Source of the DNA: Mucilaginibacter sp. PAMC 26640 | GTDB lineage: Bacteria; Bacteroidota; Bacteroidia; Sphingobacteriales; Sphingobacteriaceae | DNA: 64,000 nt | NCBI GenBank assembly: GCA_001596135.1 | Contig: CP014773.1 | Coordinates: forward strand, 2,108,001-2,172,000 | Direction of reading: 5' to 3' | Shown: piece by piece, positions 19,904-29,871 of the stretch | Layout: the number at the start of each line of letters is the position of its first letter | How positions within the stretch are numbered: the stretch's first letter is position 1 | Made by a program: the position numbers and the translations under genes | Notes under the pieces: generated by a model | Told to the model about the DNA's origin: nothing | The model's input: the letters and a program-made list of their open reading frames with translations, nothing else | Databases searched by the model: none

Positions 19904-20446
19904 TTAAATGTTGCCCTTCGGAAGAAGCTTGATAGTTATTGTAGGACGGATGATGGCATTGCCAAGAAATGCTTTATTCCCGAACTTGAGCAGCGATTCG
20001 ACATTATTTGCATTAAAACTTGTTTGAGCTGAATAGTTTTGTATATAAATTACAGGAATGATTATAGATATATTTTTGTAGGCCTTCGTTTTGGCATAGT
20101 TGGATAAAGTAGTACATTCATCAAATTGAATTTTCCTGGTTGCATATATTTTTGTAAATAAACTATCAGCACTATCAGAGAATTTTATGCTGGTCACTTT
20201 AGAATTACTATCAATATCTATTTTTATTACAGTAAACGTGGAGGTGTAGCACTTATTCCAAAAATCCGGATTGTAAATTCGCCTGTAGACAGAGTTTTCA
20301 AAATCAGTAAGTAAGCTGTCTTTACTAATAACTGCCTTTAGTCGAGTATTTAATCCGAATGGGTGTTTTTGTTGTGCTTGAGCAATATTGGTAATAAGAT
20401 ATATTATCACGCAAATTGTGTTTCGTATAATAGCTAATTTAGACAT
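19904..20446 (-). CDS. Hypothetical secreted protein
   Basis: A 180-aa protein with an N-terminal hydrophobic signal ending in AQAQQ. I do not recognise the rest. Its body has alternating hydrophobic residues suggesting a beta-rich fold (FTVIKIDIDSNSKVTSIKFS resembles TonB C-terminal-like proteins, weakly). Its ATG follows the TAA of the upstream gene after one base, so the two genes are translationally coupled. Base composition is more AT-rich than the flanking genes. Confidence 0.6.
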   Translation of the reverse strand: MSKLAIIRNTICVIIYLITNIAQAQQKHPFGLNTRLKAVISKDSLLTDFENSVYRRIYNPDFWNKCYTSTFTVIKIDIDSNSKVTSIKFSDSADSLFTKIYATRKIQFDECTTLSNYAKTKAYKNISIIIPVIYIQNYSAQTSFNANNVESLLKFGNKAFLGNAIIRPTITIKLLPKGNI

Positions 20447-20447
20447 G

Positions 20448-20972
20448 TTAGTTAGAGTTACACCTTTTACCTTTTGGCCCTACTGAATAGGCCAAGTTAG
20501 TAGAATCAAAAGATCCGGTAAGACTTAAATCATTTTTGATAGTGTTTGCGAACGTATCAGTAAATTGCAATCCACCTAATGATACGTTTTTTGCTTCCAC
20601 ATCACTTAATCCAGGAAACATCTGTTGTAAAGCCAGAGCCATTTGAGTAACATACTTGATAGCCATATCCTCATGTTGTAACCGATCCGCTGTTCCACTA
20701 GCCATTAAATACGCGTGAAGGGATTCATGCATTATTACTCTGGCAATATATTCTTGAGAATAATTGGGCAGATGGTTTAGATCTAATTGTACAGTAACAT
20801 TTAGCCTAACATCAATTATACCGCCATTCGGGTCAGTAAAACCATCCGCATATGACGGCAAAGTGCTGACATCAATAAAGTTTAAATTCATCTTAGTTGA
20901 GTTTTCAAAGACACTGGTAATTAGCGAATTTATTTTATTGACAACTCCTGATAAAATAGTTGAATTTACCAT
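20448..20972 (-). CDS. Putative zinc metallopeptidase-domain protein (HESLH motif)
   Basis: A 174-aa protein of unknown family. The visible feature is MHESLHAYL, a zinc-binding HExxH, followed about 17 residues later by LQHEDMAIKYV, which could supply a further ligand. I chose ATG 20972 (MVNSTILSG); an upstream GTG start at 21023 would run through the hairpin that ends the uvrA transcript. No signal peptide is seen. Similar HExxH modules occur at the C termini of polymorphic toxins (Rhs type), so this may be a detached effector domain with the coupled downstream gene as partner; that is speculation. Confidence 0.55.
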   Translation of the reverse strand: MVNSTILSGVVNKINSLITSVFENSTKMNLNFIDVSTLPSYADGFTDPNGGIIDVRLNVTVQLDLNHLPNYSQEYIARVIMHESLHAYLMASGTADRLQHEDMAIKYVTQMALALQQMFPGLSDVEAKNVSLGGLQFTDTFANTIKNDLSLTGSFDSTNLAYSVGPKGKRCNSN

Positions 20973-21004
20973 ACTTTTCAAACATGAAAGGGGTCGCCAC
21001 ACAC

Positions 21005-21030
21005 AAAAATAGCGATGAGTCACCCATCGC
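21005..21030 (-). terminator. Terminator of uvrA
   Basis: On the minus strand GCGATG and CATCGC enclose a 7-nt loop and are followed by TATTTTTG. It lies about 40 bp past the uvrA stop and covers the upstream edge of the next minus-strand gene. Confidence 0.65.
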
Positions 21031-21043
21031 CATTAAATCTTCC

Positions 21044-21068
21044 GCTCCCCCTTCAGGGGGCTGGGGGC
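21044..21068. repeat. Intergenic hairpin repeat, CCCCCTTCAGGGGG type
   Basis: GCTCCCCCTTCAGGGGG followed by CTGGGGGC. A near-identical copy is at 30364-30388, and a shorter relative (CCCCTTCAGGGG) is at 60662-60673. The 3' end touches the uvrA stop codon. Confidence 0.75.
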
Positions 21069-24028
21069 TAAAATCTTTCTCTCAAAAACTCTCCGGTAAA
21101 GCTATCGGCCTTTTTAATCAGATCCTCCGGTACACCTTCAAATACGACGTTACCGCCGCGGTTGCCACCTTCGGGGCCGATGTCGATCACCCAGTCGGCG
21201 CATTTGATCACGTCCATATTGTGTTCTATCACAATAATGGTATTGCCGTGCTCTAAAAGGGCATCAAACGATTTCAGCAGCTTTTTAATATCGGCAAAGT
21301 GCAGCCCTGTTGTAGGCTCATCAAAAATGAAGAGCGTTTTATGCGTGTTATTGCCCTTTACCAGGAAGGATGCCAGCTTAATACGTTGTGCCTCACCGCC
21401 GGAGAGCGTATTGCTTGACTGCCCCAATTGTACGTATCCCAAACCAACATCAACCAGTGGTTTTATTTTGGCCAGGATTTTAGGTTCTTTGGCGAAGAAT
21501 TCGAGTGCCTCATCAATAGTGAGCTCCAGCACTTCAGATACGTTCTTTTCGTTGTACTGCACATCCAGGATATGCTGTTTAAAGCGTTTGCCGTTACAAG
21601 CCTCGCAGGTAAGGAAGATATCGGCCATAAACTGCATCTCTATCTTTACTTCGCCTTCGCCCTGGCAGGTATCACATCTGCCGCCTTCCACGTTGAAGGA
21701 GAATGCGGATGGTTTCAACCCGCCGGCTTTTGAAACCGGCAAAGCTGCATACAGGTTGCGGATCTCGTCCCAGGCTTTTACATAAGTAACCGGATTTGAT
21801 CTTGATGAACGGCCTATAGGGTTCTGGTCTACTAGTTCTACCTGCTCTATTTTGGCATAATCGCCCTCCAGGCTATCAAAGCTGCCGGTTTGCTCACCAT
21901 TGTAATTGCCCAATACCTTTTGCAGGGCAGGTGCAAGCACACGTTTTACCAAACTGGTTTTACCAGAGCCCGATACGCCAGTAACCACCGTAAGCACACC
22001 CAGTGGGAATTTTGCATCTACATGGTTAAGGTTGTTTTCGCGGGCACCTTTTATTTCAATAAAATCGTTCCATTTGCGGCGCTGTGCTGGGATGGCGATT
22101 TCTTCGCGGCCACTCAGATATTTACCGGTAAGGCTGTCATCATCTACAATAATTTGCTCATAGGTGCCGGTAAAGATCAGGTTTCCCCCATGTGTACCCG
22201 CTTCTGGGCCGATATCTATAATATGGTCGGCGGCTTTCATGATCTCTTCCTCGTGCTCTACCACCAGCACGGTATTCCCAACATCGCGCAGGGATTTCAA
22301 CACGTGCACCAGCCGCTGTGTATCACGCGGATGCAGGCCTATACTCGGCTCATCTAATACATAAATGGACCCAACCAAACTACTGCCCAGAGAAGTGGCC
22401 AGATTGATACGCTGCGACTCACCGCCAGAAAGGGTATTGGATAACCGGTTCAGTGTTAAATAACTCAAGCCCACATCATTCAAAAAGCTTAAGCGGTTGG
22501 TGATCTCTAACAGTAACCGTTTACCCACTTTAACATCCGTAGGGCTTAAATTAAGGCTGCTGAAAAACGCCAGTGCGTTATCCAAAGGCATCAGTACTAC
22601 ATCGGTGATTGATTTACCATCGATCTTTACATAGGATGCATCCTTGCGCAAGCGGCTGCCCTTACATTCGGGGCAGGTGGTTTTGCCGCGATAGCGCGAT
22701 AGCAAAACCCGGTATTGAATCTTGTAGGTTTGCTCTTCCATCTCCTTAAAAAATTCATTAAGGCCACGGAAGTGCTGGTTACCGGTCCACAGTAATTGCT
22801 GCTGCGCTTCGGTAAGCTGATTATACTGGCGATGAATAGGGAAATCGAATTTAAGCGAGCTTTTCACCAGCTTATCGTTCCATTCGCGCATTTTTTCGCC
22901 GCGCCATGGGGCAATAGCACCCTCGTACACGGTTTTACTTTTATCAGGAACTACAAGGTCGTGGTCAATACCAATTACCTTACCATAGCCTTCGCATTTT
23001 TTGCAGGCACCATAAGGGTTGTTAAAGCTGAAGAAATTTGGTGACGGCTCTTCAAACCGGATATCATCCAGCTCAAAGCGATCGCAAAAGAAGCGTTCGC
23101 TCTCTGTTTCAGCTTCCGGTTCCCGGTAACGCACGTAGCAATCGCCCTTGCCTTCAAAAAAAGCAGTTTGGATACTGTCACCTAAACGGCTCACCGTTTC
23201 GTCCTCATCGTTTTTAGTGATGCGATCGATAACAATACGTACCGGTAAGCTATGGGTAGATAGCTGCGTGTTGTGGGCCGTTACCTGGCTCTCTGCATTC
23301 TGACTGTCAATCTCCGCCTGTACCGCTTCTTCCGCTTTTTGTTTTTTAGTTTTTGCTTTAGGCTTGGGGCCATCCGCTACTATTTCATTGATCGTTTCTG
23401 CCAGTAAATTCGCATTCAGGCTTTCATCCTCCAGTAAAGATTCAATACGGTTTAACTCGCCATTGATCTCTACCCGGATAAAACCCTTTTGCATCAGCAC
23501 CGCCAGTTCTTCTTTTAAGCTGCGGTTATTGTGGGGGTGCAGCGGACAGAGCACAGTTACCTGCGTATCCTGCGGCAGGCTCATGATAAAATTGATCACA
23601 TCGGTAACGCTGTCTTTTTTTACAATACCACCGGAAATAGGCGATACGGTTTTCCCTATCCGGGAAAACAGCAGCTTTAGGTAATCATAAATCTCCGTGC
23701 TGGTGCCCACGGTGGAGCGCGGGTTGCTGGTGATCACTTTCTGCTCTATAGCGATAGCCGGGGCAATACCTTTGATATAATCTACATCGGGCTTGTTCAT
23801 GCGGCCCAAAAACTGGCGCGCATAGGAGGAAAGGCTCTCCACGTACCTGCGCTGACCCTCGGCGTACAAGGTATCGAAAGCCAAAGAGGATTTGCCGGAT
23901 CCCGACATGCCGGTGATGACCACCAGTTTGTTTTTGGGGATAGCCACATCCATGTTTTTTAGATTGTGTACCCGGGCTCCCTTTATAATGATATGCTTTT
24001 GCGGATCTTTTTCTGCTTCCTTGATCAT
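21068..24028 (-). CDS. uvrA: Excinuclease ABC subunit A
   Basis: UvrA recognises DNA lesions in nucleotide excision repair with UvrB. The 986-aa protein has both ABC ATPase halves: Walker A GMSGSGKS at 40-47 and [11 protein letters not shown] in the second half, with signatures LSGGESQRI and LSGGEAQRI. The C-terminal zinc finger is complete (CDTCQGEG ... CEACNGKRF). The first finger looks half-lost: [10 protein letters not shown] is present, but its partner pair is reduced to a single Cys in FFCDRFELD. About 40 residues of low-complexity sequence (near 220-265, rich in K, A, E, Q, S, T) make it longer than the usual 940 aa. No partner genes are adjacent. Confidence 0.97.
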   Translation of the reverse strand: MIKEAEKDPQKHIIIKGARVHNLKNMDVAIPKNKLVVITGMSGSGKSSLAFDTLYAEGQRRYVESLSSYARQFLGRMNKPDVDYIKGIAPAIAIEQKVITSNPRSTVGTSTEIYDYLKLLFSRIGKTVSPISGGIVKKDSVTDVINFIMSLPQDTQVTVLCPLHPHNNRSLKEELAVLMQKGFIRVEINGELNRIESLLEDESLNANLLAETINEIVADGPKPKAKTKKQKAEEAVQAEIDSQNAESQVTAHNTQLSTHSLPVRIVIDRITKNDEDETVSRLGDSIQTAFFEGKGDCYVRYREPEAETESERFFCDRFELDDIRFEEPSPNFFSFNNPYGACKKCEGYGKVIGIDHDLVVPDKSKTVYEGAIAPWRGEKMREWNDKLVKSSLKFDFPIHRQYNQLTEAQQQLLWTGNQHFRGLNEFFKEMEEQTYKIQYRVLLSRYRGKTTCPECKGSRLRKDASYVKIDGKSITDVVLMPLDNALAFFSSLNLSPTDVKVGKRLLLEITNRLSFLNDVGLSYLTLNRLSNTLSGGESQRINLATSLGSSLVGSIYVLDEPSIGLHPRDTQRLVHVLKSLRDVGNTVLVVEHEEEIMKAADHIIDIGPEAGTHGGNLIFTGTYEQIIVDDDSLTGKYLSGREEIAIPAQRRKWNDFIEIKGARENNLNHVDAKFPLGVLTVVTGVSGSGKTSLVKRVLAPALQKVLGNYNGEQTGSFDSLEGDYAKIEQVELVDQNPIGRSSRSNPVTYVKAWDEIRNLYAALPVSKAGGLKPSAFSFNVEGGRCDTCQGEGEVKIEMQFMADIFLTCEACNGKRFKQHILDVQYNEKNVSEVLELTIDEALEFFAKEPKILAKIKPLVDVGLGYVQLGQSSNTLSGGEAQRIKLASFLVKGNNTHKTLFIFDEPTTGLHFADIKKLLKSFDALLEHGNTIIVIEHNMDVIKCADWVIDIGPEGGNRGGNVVFEGVPEDLIKKADSFTGEFLRERF

Positions 24029-24320
24029 TTGCTGTTAGTGTTGTCCATAGTCGATAGTTAGCGGACCATAGAAAGAACCGATTTAATTGATTAAAGTTTA
24101 AACCTCTGGCACAAACCATCGTCTAAACATGAAACGATTTACTATGGGCTACGGTCCATTATCTGTGGACGCTTTGGAATTGCAAAAATCCTAAAATTTT
24201 TAGCCTTATCCAAATAGCCCGGCAGATTAGTATTTGGTTTATAGAACGTTTATAAAATACTTGCACTTTGCTGACACGTAACTTTATGTTCAAAGATGAC
24301 ATACCACTCCCCAAAAAATA

Positions 24321-24352
24321 TTTGTTTTTATTTTTTAAAAATATTATATTTG
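24321..24352 (+). promoter_or_regulatory. Consensus Bacteroidota promoter of the ECF sigma gene
   Basis: TTTG at 24321-24324 and TATATTTG at 24345-24352 are separated by 20 bp, fitting TTTG-N19..21-TAnnTTTG. The leader to the start codon is about 90 nt. The rest of the gap back to uvrA (24029-24320) holds nothing else I recognise. Confidence 0.75.
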
Positions 24353-24450
24353 AGGGTAACAAAATTCTTAACCCGAAAAGAAAACGCTATAGATAGAACT
24401 CTACATTTAATAACGACAAAAAATTAACTTTAGTTTATTAGTAGCTTTCT

Positions 24451-25035
24451 ATGGATTTTCAATTGAAAAGTGATCAGGATCTAATCCATCTATATATCGC
24501 CGGAGACGAAGCAGGACTTGTGGAGCTTATCCGACGTTACCAATCCAAAATATATACTTCTATTTACCTGCTCGTTAAAGACGAGGCATTGGCCGAGGAT
24601 ATTTTCCAGGACACGTTTATAAAAGTTATTAACACGCTAAAAGCCGGCAAATATAACGAGGAAGGTAAGTTTTTGCCTTGGGTAACCCGTATAGGCCATA
24701 ACCTGGTGATTGACCATTTTCGCCGTGAAAAACGTGCGCCTATGGTTAGCAATGGCGATGACTTTGACATTTTTGAAGTGTTGGGCAATTATGATGAAAG
24801 CGCGGAGGACCGGCTGGTGCGCGAGCAAACGCATAAAGACCTTAAAACATTGATACAGTTGTTGCCATCGGAGCAAAAAGAAGTGCTGATTATGCGCCAT
24901 TTTGGTGATATGAGCTTTAAAGAAATTGCCGACGTTACCGATGTGAGCATCAATACCGCTCTTGGCCGAATGCGCTACGCCCTGAATAACCTGCGCAAAA
25001 TGATGCAGACTAAAGAGTTGAGTTTAAAGAATTAA
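24451..25035 (+). CDS. ECF-type RNA polymerase sigma-70 factor
   Basis: A 194-aa sigma factor with region 2 (YQSKIYTSIYLLVKDEALAEDIFQDTF ... LPWVTRIGHNLVIDHFRR) and region 4 (LPSEQKEVLIMRHFGDMSFKEIADV, with a helix-turn-helix ending INTALGRMRYALNNLR). It has no adjacent FecR-type anti-sigma gene or SusCD pair, so it is not a classical SusC-linked regulator. It has its own consensus promoter and terminator, so it is monocistronic. Its regulon cannot be deduced. Confidence 0.93.
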   Translation: MDFQLKSDQDLIHLYIAGDEAGLVELIRRYQSKIYTSIYLLVKDEALAEDIFQDTFIKVINTLKAGKYNEEGKFLPWVTRIGHNLVIDHFRREKRAPMVSNGDDFDIFEVLGNYDESAEDRLVREQTHKDLKTLIQLLPSEQKEVLIMRHFGDMSFKEIADVTDVSINTALGRMRYALNNLRKMMQTKELSLKN

Positions 25036-25085
25036 GGATAGGGTCTACTGATCAGTCAGACCTTCCGTTTAACGAAGAAATTGAT

Positions 25086-25114
25086 GGCCTTGGCGTTCGC
25101 GCTAAGGCCTTTTT
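25086..25114 (+). terminator. Rho-independent terminator with TTCG loop
   Basis: GGCCTTGGCG and CGCTAAGGCC form a 10-bp stem with one G-U pair, closed by a TTCG tetraloop, followed by TTTTT. It ends the sigma factor transcript. Confidence 0.9.
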
Positions 25115-25248
25115 ATTTGCTATCCGTCGGGTTGAAACCAACAGTAATGAAGCAGCAAGATGGTCTATAGATAGTTAAGGTGGATTTGCTATCCTGCTTC
25201 GTTGCCGTCCCATTTAGGAGACGGATAATAGATGTGACAACATATACG

Positions 25249-26352
25249 CTATCTCTTAGGGTAAATAGATTCGTCCCTTCGATACATTGCCATTACAAGC
25301 GTTACCATTTTGTTATAGGTATCAATACCCTGGGGTTGGTTATTGGCTTTTAAAAAGTTATCGTAAAATATGCCGGTGATCTCGTTCAGCTTGTTTTGGT
25401 AGCTTTGCCAGTACAGCCGCTCCTCCTTAAAATCTTTTTTTACATCTGCGGAGATGCGGAGCCTCATTTGTTTGTAAAGGAGGCTGTCGGCCCCGCGCAG
25501 GGTGAACATAAACTCGCCAACTGCCAGATGATAAGCAGAATACCGCAATAGTTTGTCTTTAGCTGCTGTAGCTGCTAAAAAACCGGCAAAGTTGGCTTCA
25601 TCCTCGGGGCCGTACCCCGCCTGGTGCGACATTTCGTGGCAAGCCACAAATGGCCTTGCAAACACGGGTTGCTCATAATTCAGCTGCGCCTCGGTGGTAA
25701 AAGGATTGTAATAACCGGATGTGCCAATGTAGTTGATGATCGGCGTTAACAGCGATGGCTTTAGGCCAGGGCTATAGGTTTTGAAGCTGACCGAGTTGCC
25801 GCCCAGCGCTATTAATGCCTGCTTTGCACGGATATAGATGGTATCGTTGGTTTGCCTGAAGTCGGCGGGGGAGAGCCGACTGCGGGTGAGGTTGGCGCTA
25901 TCGATTAAAATGTTGGTAACGGCCTGTAATTCGGCTATGCTAAATTTGCTTTCCTTCAGGTTTAGCCTTTCCGCAGCGGATGGGCGGAAATAATTCATTC
26001 CCCATAAAACATAAAACAGCAGGATAGCCGTTTGCATGCCAATGACCAGACCTGTGATCAACAGGCCTGAATTCAAAAATTGTTTTTTAAACAGCAGGCT
26101 AATTAGCCTCACTAACAGGTAAATAAGGTAAACTACTACTGCAATGTAAAGCAAATCGCCCAGGCTGAAAGGGACCACGTTAAAGACTGGGTGCAACACC
26201 TTGCAGATCAACGGGTATAGTCCTTGCGAATAATACTTTTCTACCGCGTAAGGATGCCCGGCAAACACCATTAGCAGGTAAATGGCTAATGCCAGGGCTG
26301 CCATGATGATGGCGCGTTTTAAAAAAGTCTTTTTAGCGAAATAACTCTTCAT
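25249..26352 (-). CDS. DUF3810 domain membrane protein, putative zinc protease
   Basis: The 367-aa protein has three N-terminal membrane helices (about 14-32, 66-86 and 94-118), then a soluble domain with HEMSHQAGYGPEDEANF, an HExxH zinc motif with an acidic residue downstream. This matches DUF3810, a Bacteroidota family of unknown substrate. It is transcribed alone and is convergent with the sigma factor gene. Confidence 0.88.
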   Translation of the reverse strand: MKSYFAKKTFLKRAIIMAALALAIYLLMVFAGHPYAVEKYYSQGLYPLICKVLHPVFNVVPFSLGDLLYIAVVVYLIYLLVRLISLLFKKQFLNSGLLITGLVIGMQTAILLFYVLWGMNYFRPSAAERLNLKESKFSIAELQAVTNILIDSANLTRSRLSPADFRQTNDTIYIRAKQALIALGGNSVSFKTYSPGLKPSLLTPIINYIGTSGYYNPFTTEAQLNYEQPVFARPFVACHEMSHQAGYGPEDEANFAGFLAATAAKDKLLRYSAYHLAVGEFMFTLRGADSLLYKQMRLRISADVKKDFKEERLYWQSYQNKLNEITGIFYDNFLKANNQPQGIDTYNKMVTLVMAMYRRDESIYPKR

Positions 26353-26499
26353 TTAGTCGCGTAAATATATCTGAAATTGCGCAGTCGTCATCCTTAACTT
26401 GTTTTGGCAACCCACGGTAGGGGTGTAAATTTTGCAGGTTACTTTGCAACGGTTGTCAAAACGAACTTTGTGTGCCAGAATTTAACGCCCCTACAAACC

Positions 26500-26527
26500 A
26501 AAAAGCCTCCTGTTGTGCAGAAGGCTT
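26500..26527 (-). terminator. Terminator of the DUF2911 gene
   Basis: On the minus strand AAGCCTTCTG and CAGGAGGCTT pair around CACAA (one mismatch or wobble), followed by TTTTTGG. It lies 23 bp past the stop. Confidence 0.85.
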
Positions 26528-26549
26528 CTTGATATTGTTTTTATTTTAC

Positions 26550-27065
26550 TTATTTAACCGAAACCGGAACCGATAATTTATCCCAGTTTAAAGTAAAACC
26601 TTTTGCGGTAATTTTGTAAACCAAACGCTCGTTCATTGCCGATGCTACCGGTTTAACGGTTACGCGCAACGCATCCTGAGCTTCTTCATATTTGTAGGCA
26701 CCCCATTGTTTAGCAACTTTGTTAAAAATAACTGTCCAGGTGGTGGCAGTTGGGATAGCGAAGAAACCGTAAGTACCTGCAGCTAATTTCTTGCCTTCAA
26801 CCATGATATCTTTACTGGTTGTAAATACGGTAGCTTCGTTAGCGCCTGCACGCCAAACTTTTCCATATTTTTCCAAGTCGCCAAATACCTTGCGACCCTT
26901 TACAGATGGGCTGCCGTAGTTAATACTGATGGTTGACCCGGCTACCGTACCGCTAACGCTATCGCGCGGACTCGGCATTGGTTTTGTTTGCGCAAAAGTT
27001 GCGGCTGAAATTAATAAGGCCAACACAAAAAATGCTGCTGCTTTTACTTGAAATGATTTTCTCAT
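26550..27065 (-). CDS. DUF2911 domain secreted protein
   Basis: A 171-aa protein with a signal peptide (ending ATFAQ) and a DUF2911 domain: SPRDSVSGTVAGSTISINYGSPSVKGRKVFG is the family's opening, followed by WRAGANEATVF and AAGTYGFFAIP. Function is unknown; the family is widespread in Bacteroidota and beta-rich. Upstream on the minus strand a TTTG and a TATAAATTTA at roughly promoter spacing may be its promoter. Confidence 0.9.
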   Translation of the reverse strand: MRKSFQVKAAAFFVLALLISAATFAQTKPMPSPRDSVSGTVAGSTISINYGSPSVKGRKVFGDLEKYGKVWRAGANEATVFTTSKDIMVEGKKLAAGTYGFFAIPTATTWTVIFNKVAKQWGAYKYEEAQDALRVTVKPVASAMNERLVYKITAKGFTLNWDKLSVPVSVK

Positions 27066-27295
27066 AATGTTAATGCGTATTAAGTTGTAGTATAAATTTA
27101 TACCGGTTTTTAATTGTTGACAAATATAACCGCAAAGGGTTTAATCCGCTAATGCTAACCCAAAAATATCCACTCCAAAACAAACTAAAATTTAGCGACC
27201 GATAGAACTTTAGTCTGACGATAGTGCTTTTTCAGCAGAACCTACATTGCAGTTAGGAATTGACCGAAAGGTTAAACAATTGTTGTGAGTTTTGG

Positions 27296-27326
27296 CCCCT
27301 TGTTCTTAACAGGCAAGGGGTTTTTT
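27296..27326 (+). terminator. Plus-strand terminator-like hairpin with no plus-strand gene
   Basis: CCCCTTG and CAAGGGG form a 7-bp stem with an 11-nt loop, followed by six T. It points rightward, while both neighbouring genes run leftward, and on the minus strand no T run follows. It may end an unannotated plus-strand RNA or be an intergenic relic. Confidence 0.55.
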
Positions 27327-27344
27327 ATGTAAAAATATCTTCAA

Positions 27345-29750
27345 CTACTGCACCTTAAATGTAATTACAGATCGGCCCGGGTTGCCCGCCGTATCAATCC
27401 CCTCCACTATCACCCGGTAACTGCCGGGGGCATTACCATTCCCAAAGCTAAAGCTGGTGTGGCCATCTTTATCGGTAGTTAAATTGGGGTTCCAGTAAAC
27501 CGTGCCGCGGGAGTTGTTGACCTGCTCACCTGCTACCTTATACTTGGGCGAGTAGAACTCACGGGACTTATAATAACCGGGAGGCCTTATGGATACCAGC
27601 CCTGGTGACATAGCGCTTACCGCCATGCCGTCATCATCTGCCGAATCGCCCTGCCGGCTCGTTAAAACAACAACCCCCGCCCCGCCAATAATGCCGTAGA
27701 TAGCGGCATTATTGCCTTTTAGGATCTCTACCGTTTCTATTTGATTGGGCAGATACAAATCAAGTGTTGCATCTCTTACCAGAAGACCGTCAACCACCAA
27801 TTGCATGGGCTCGGGCCCCGTACTAGTTGCGCTCGCTATCAGGCTGCTGGTAGCATAAACTTTTCCATTTACTATTGTTGCTCCCCGTATTTTGCCGGCC
27901 AGCGCAGCCGTAAGATTAGGCGAATCTTTAAACTCCTTTCTAAAAAACACCTGGTCGGCGTTGCCTGCCCCATTAAGGCTGGTGGTGCGGTACGTTTGTT
28001 TAACGTTTATAGGTTTCTGGTCGGTGCCTTTGGCCTGGTTGATGCTGATCTCATTGTTGCCCAAACCTGCGACTGTTGTCAAATTTTCGTCCAGACTGCT
28101 TAAGGGTTCTCTATTTGGATTTATGGCGACGGCTTTTGCGTTTTTATCCATCAGAACTACGGCTTTATTCTTAATGGCGCCGTTCTCTATTTTTATCAAA
28201 AATTTGGCACGGTCGGTATAACCCAGATCAGCAAAAACCAATTTGCCGGAATTATCGGTGAGTACCGTTAATGATTGCCCGCTCTCCGGCAGCAACAGCG
28301 TCACTTTTTCCTGGGGCAGGGCCTTACCGTCTTTTGTATTTAAATGTCCGCTGATCAGCATACCGTTTTCGGGTTTAAAGGCGAAAGCAGGTTCAGTATC
28401 ATTTAGTAAGCCGGCCCAGGTAAAGCGGCGGTAGCCCTGTGTAAGCAGCAATATATCCAGGTTGGTATTAGCATCCGCTGCGCCTGTAAAGTAGTACCCG
28501 GGCTGCTCGATGTAACCTTTTACTGCTGAAGTAAGCAACAAATCGGTAAGGATATTATGACCGGTATTTTCATCGCTTGCCAGTGCGCTTTCATTTAAAA
28601 CGGCAACAGAAAAATAGCCGGGGGCAGGTGTTTCACTTGCCTTTGCATTTAAGTCAATTTTTATAACGTCATTGGTGGCGTAAACCGGTTTATCGCTAAC
28701 CAGCGCTAAATTCAATAAATCATCATTCCTTATGAAAACCAAGCGCTCATTAGCCGGGCTCCCATCGGGGCCAAAAACGGTGATCTGCAAAACGCCGGTC
28801 TTTAGGTCTTTTTTGGGCAGATCAAAACCAATTACCTGGTTGTCCAAAACTGTTTTTACTGTTTTAACAACGCCATCCTGGTACATTACCACGTTAAGCT
28901 CTTTGTTCTTGTTCTCCAGATAAAAAGGCTTGTTGGCATTTATATCGATAGAAAGTTTACTTTCCGACTGGTTATTAACGGTCAGTGTCAACCCTTTCTC
29001 ATCAACTTTTGGCAAATCAATTTTCGCTGTAGAGCCATCCAAATAAGTAACCCTGGCGGAGTATGTTTTGCCTGCCTCCGGGGTAATGAAAAACTGCCCC
29101 ATACCTAAATGGGCCGTGGTAAATTTAGTGATTTCAGTGCCCGTGTTATCTTCAACAATCCCTTTGACAGCAACAGCCAAACCATCTGGACCTATTGCCT
29201 TAAAGGCCACACGTGCCGGCAAAGCGGTTACCATAGTACCACCTTCGGCAAAAAACTGCACATCGGGGTTGGTAACACCCTTAGCAGCATTATTTACCCG
29301 GGCTATGCTTTTACCTGTAACCGGTATTATTCTATCGAAAAAATATTTATCACCGGTATTTTGCATCCACTGTGTGTAGGCCCTCACCCTGAAATTACCC
29401 TTCGGGGTATAAGCGGGCAGGGCGAAATCACCCGCGGCCATACCATTGCTTAATTGTAGTATGATACTTTGCATCAGCGAATCATTTTTGCTGATCAGAT
29501 CCACATGCAATAAGCTGCTTATTTTGGTTAGCTCATGGTTTTCACCGGCTGTAACATAGGCTTTAAAATATAGGGTATCGCCGGGGTTGTAGCTTGGCTT
29601 ATCAAAATGAAGGTACGCCCTCTCGATGATCTTGCTGGTAGAAAGCGTGCGGAGTTTATCTACAACATCCTTTACATTAATTACATTTTGAGCATTGACA
29701 TGCAGGTGCAGGGATACGATCGTAAAAAGCAAGATCAGCGGCTTACTCAT
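27345..29750 (-). CDS. MG2-domain outer-membrane protein with TonB plug-like C-terminal region
   Basis: An 801-aa secreted protein. I chose ATG 29750 (MSKPLILLFTIVSLHLHVNAQ, a signal peptide) over a longer in-frame start. It begins with an alpha-2-macroglobulin-like MG2 segment (ERAYLHFDKPSYNPGDTLYFKAYV), continues with beta-rich repeats, and near residues 625-710 has a plug-like stretch (AALAGKIRGATIV ... QLVVDGLLV ... IETVEILKGNNAAIYG). The C terminus returns to an MG-like fold (WNPNLTTDKDGHTSFSF). No beta barrel follows, so it is not a receptor. Such proteins are common in Bacteroidota and their role is unknown. Confidence 0.82.
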   Translation of the reverse strand: MSKPLILLFTIVSLHLHVNAQNVINVKDVVDKLRTLSTSKIIERAYLHFDKPSYNPGDTLYFKAYVTAGENHELTKISSLLHVDLISKNDSLMQSIILQLSNGMAAGDFALPAYTPKGNFRVRAYTQWMQNTGDKYFFDRIIPVTGKSIARVNNAAKGVTNPDVQFFAEGGTMVTALPARVAFKAIGPDGLAVAVKGIVEDNTGTEITKFTTAHLGMGQFFITPEAGKTYSARVTYLDGSTAKIDLPKVDEKGLTLTVNNQSESKLSIDINANKPFYLENKNKELNVVMYQDGVVKTVKTVLDNQVIGFDLPKKDLKTGVLQITVFGPDGSPANERLVFIRNDDLLNLALVSDKPVYATNDVIKIDLNAKASETPAPGYFSVAVLNESALASDENTGHNILTDLLLTSAVKGYIEQPGYYFTGAADANTNLDILLLTQGYRRFTWAGLLNDTEPAFAFKPENGMLISGHLNTKDGKALPQEKVTLLLPESGQSLTVLTDNSGKLVFADLGYTDRAKFLIKIENGAIKNKAVVLMDKNAKAVAINPNREPLSSLDENLTTVAGLGNNEISINQAKGTDQKPINVKQTYRTTSLNGAGNADQVFFRKEFKDSPNLTAALAGKIRGATIVNGKVYATSSLIASATSTGPEPMQLVVDGLLVRDATLDLYLPNQIETVEILKGNNAAIYGIIGGAGVVVLTSRQGDSADDDGMAVSAMSPGLVSIRPPGYYKSREFYSPKYKVAGEQVNNSRGTVYWNPNLTTDKDGHTSFSFGNGNAPGSYRVIVEGIDTAGNPGRSVITFKVQ

Positions 29751-29871
29751 AAGGCAGGATTTTTTTGTAAAATAATTGCCGGCTGGTAAAACCGGGTTTA
29801 TAATTGGCAAATAAATGTACTGATTTTCAGCCTGCTAACACAAAAATTTTAAGATTTTTATCGAGTTTAGG

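Noticed and set aside
21020..21060. GTG start at 21023 for the HExxH-domain gene
   Set aside because: It would place the start inside the uvrA terminator hairpin. ATG 20972 gives a better start.
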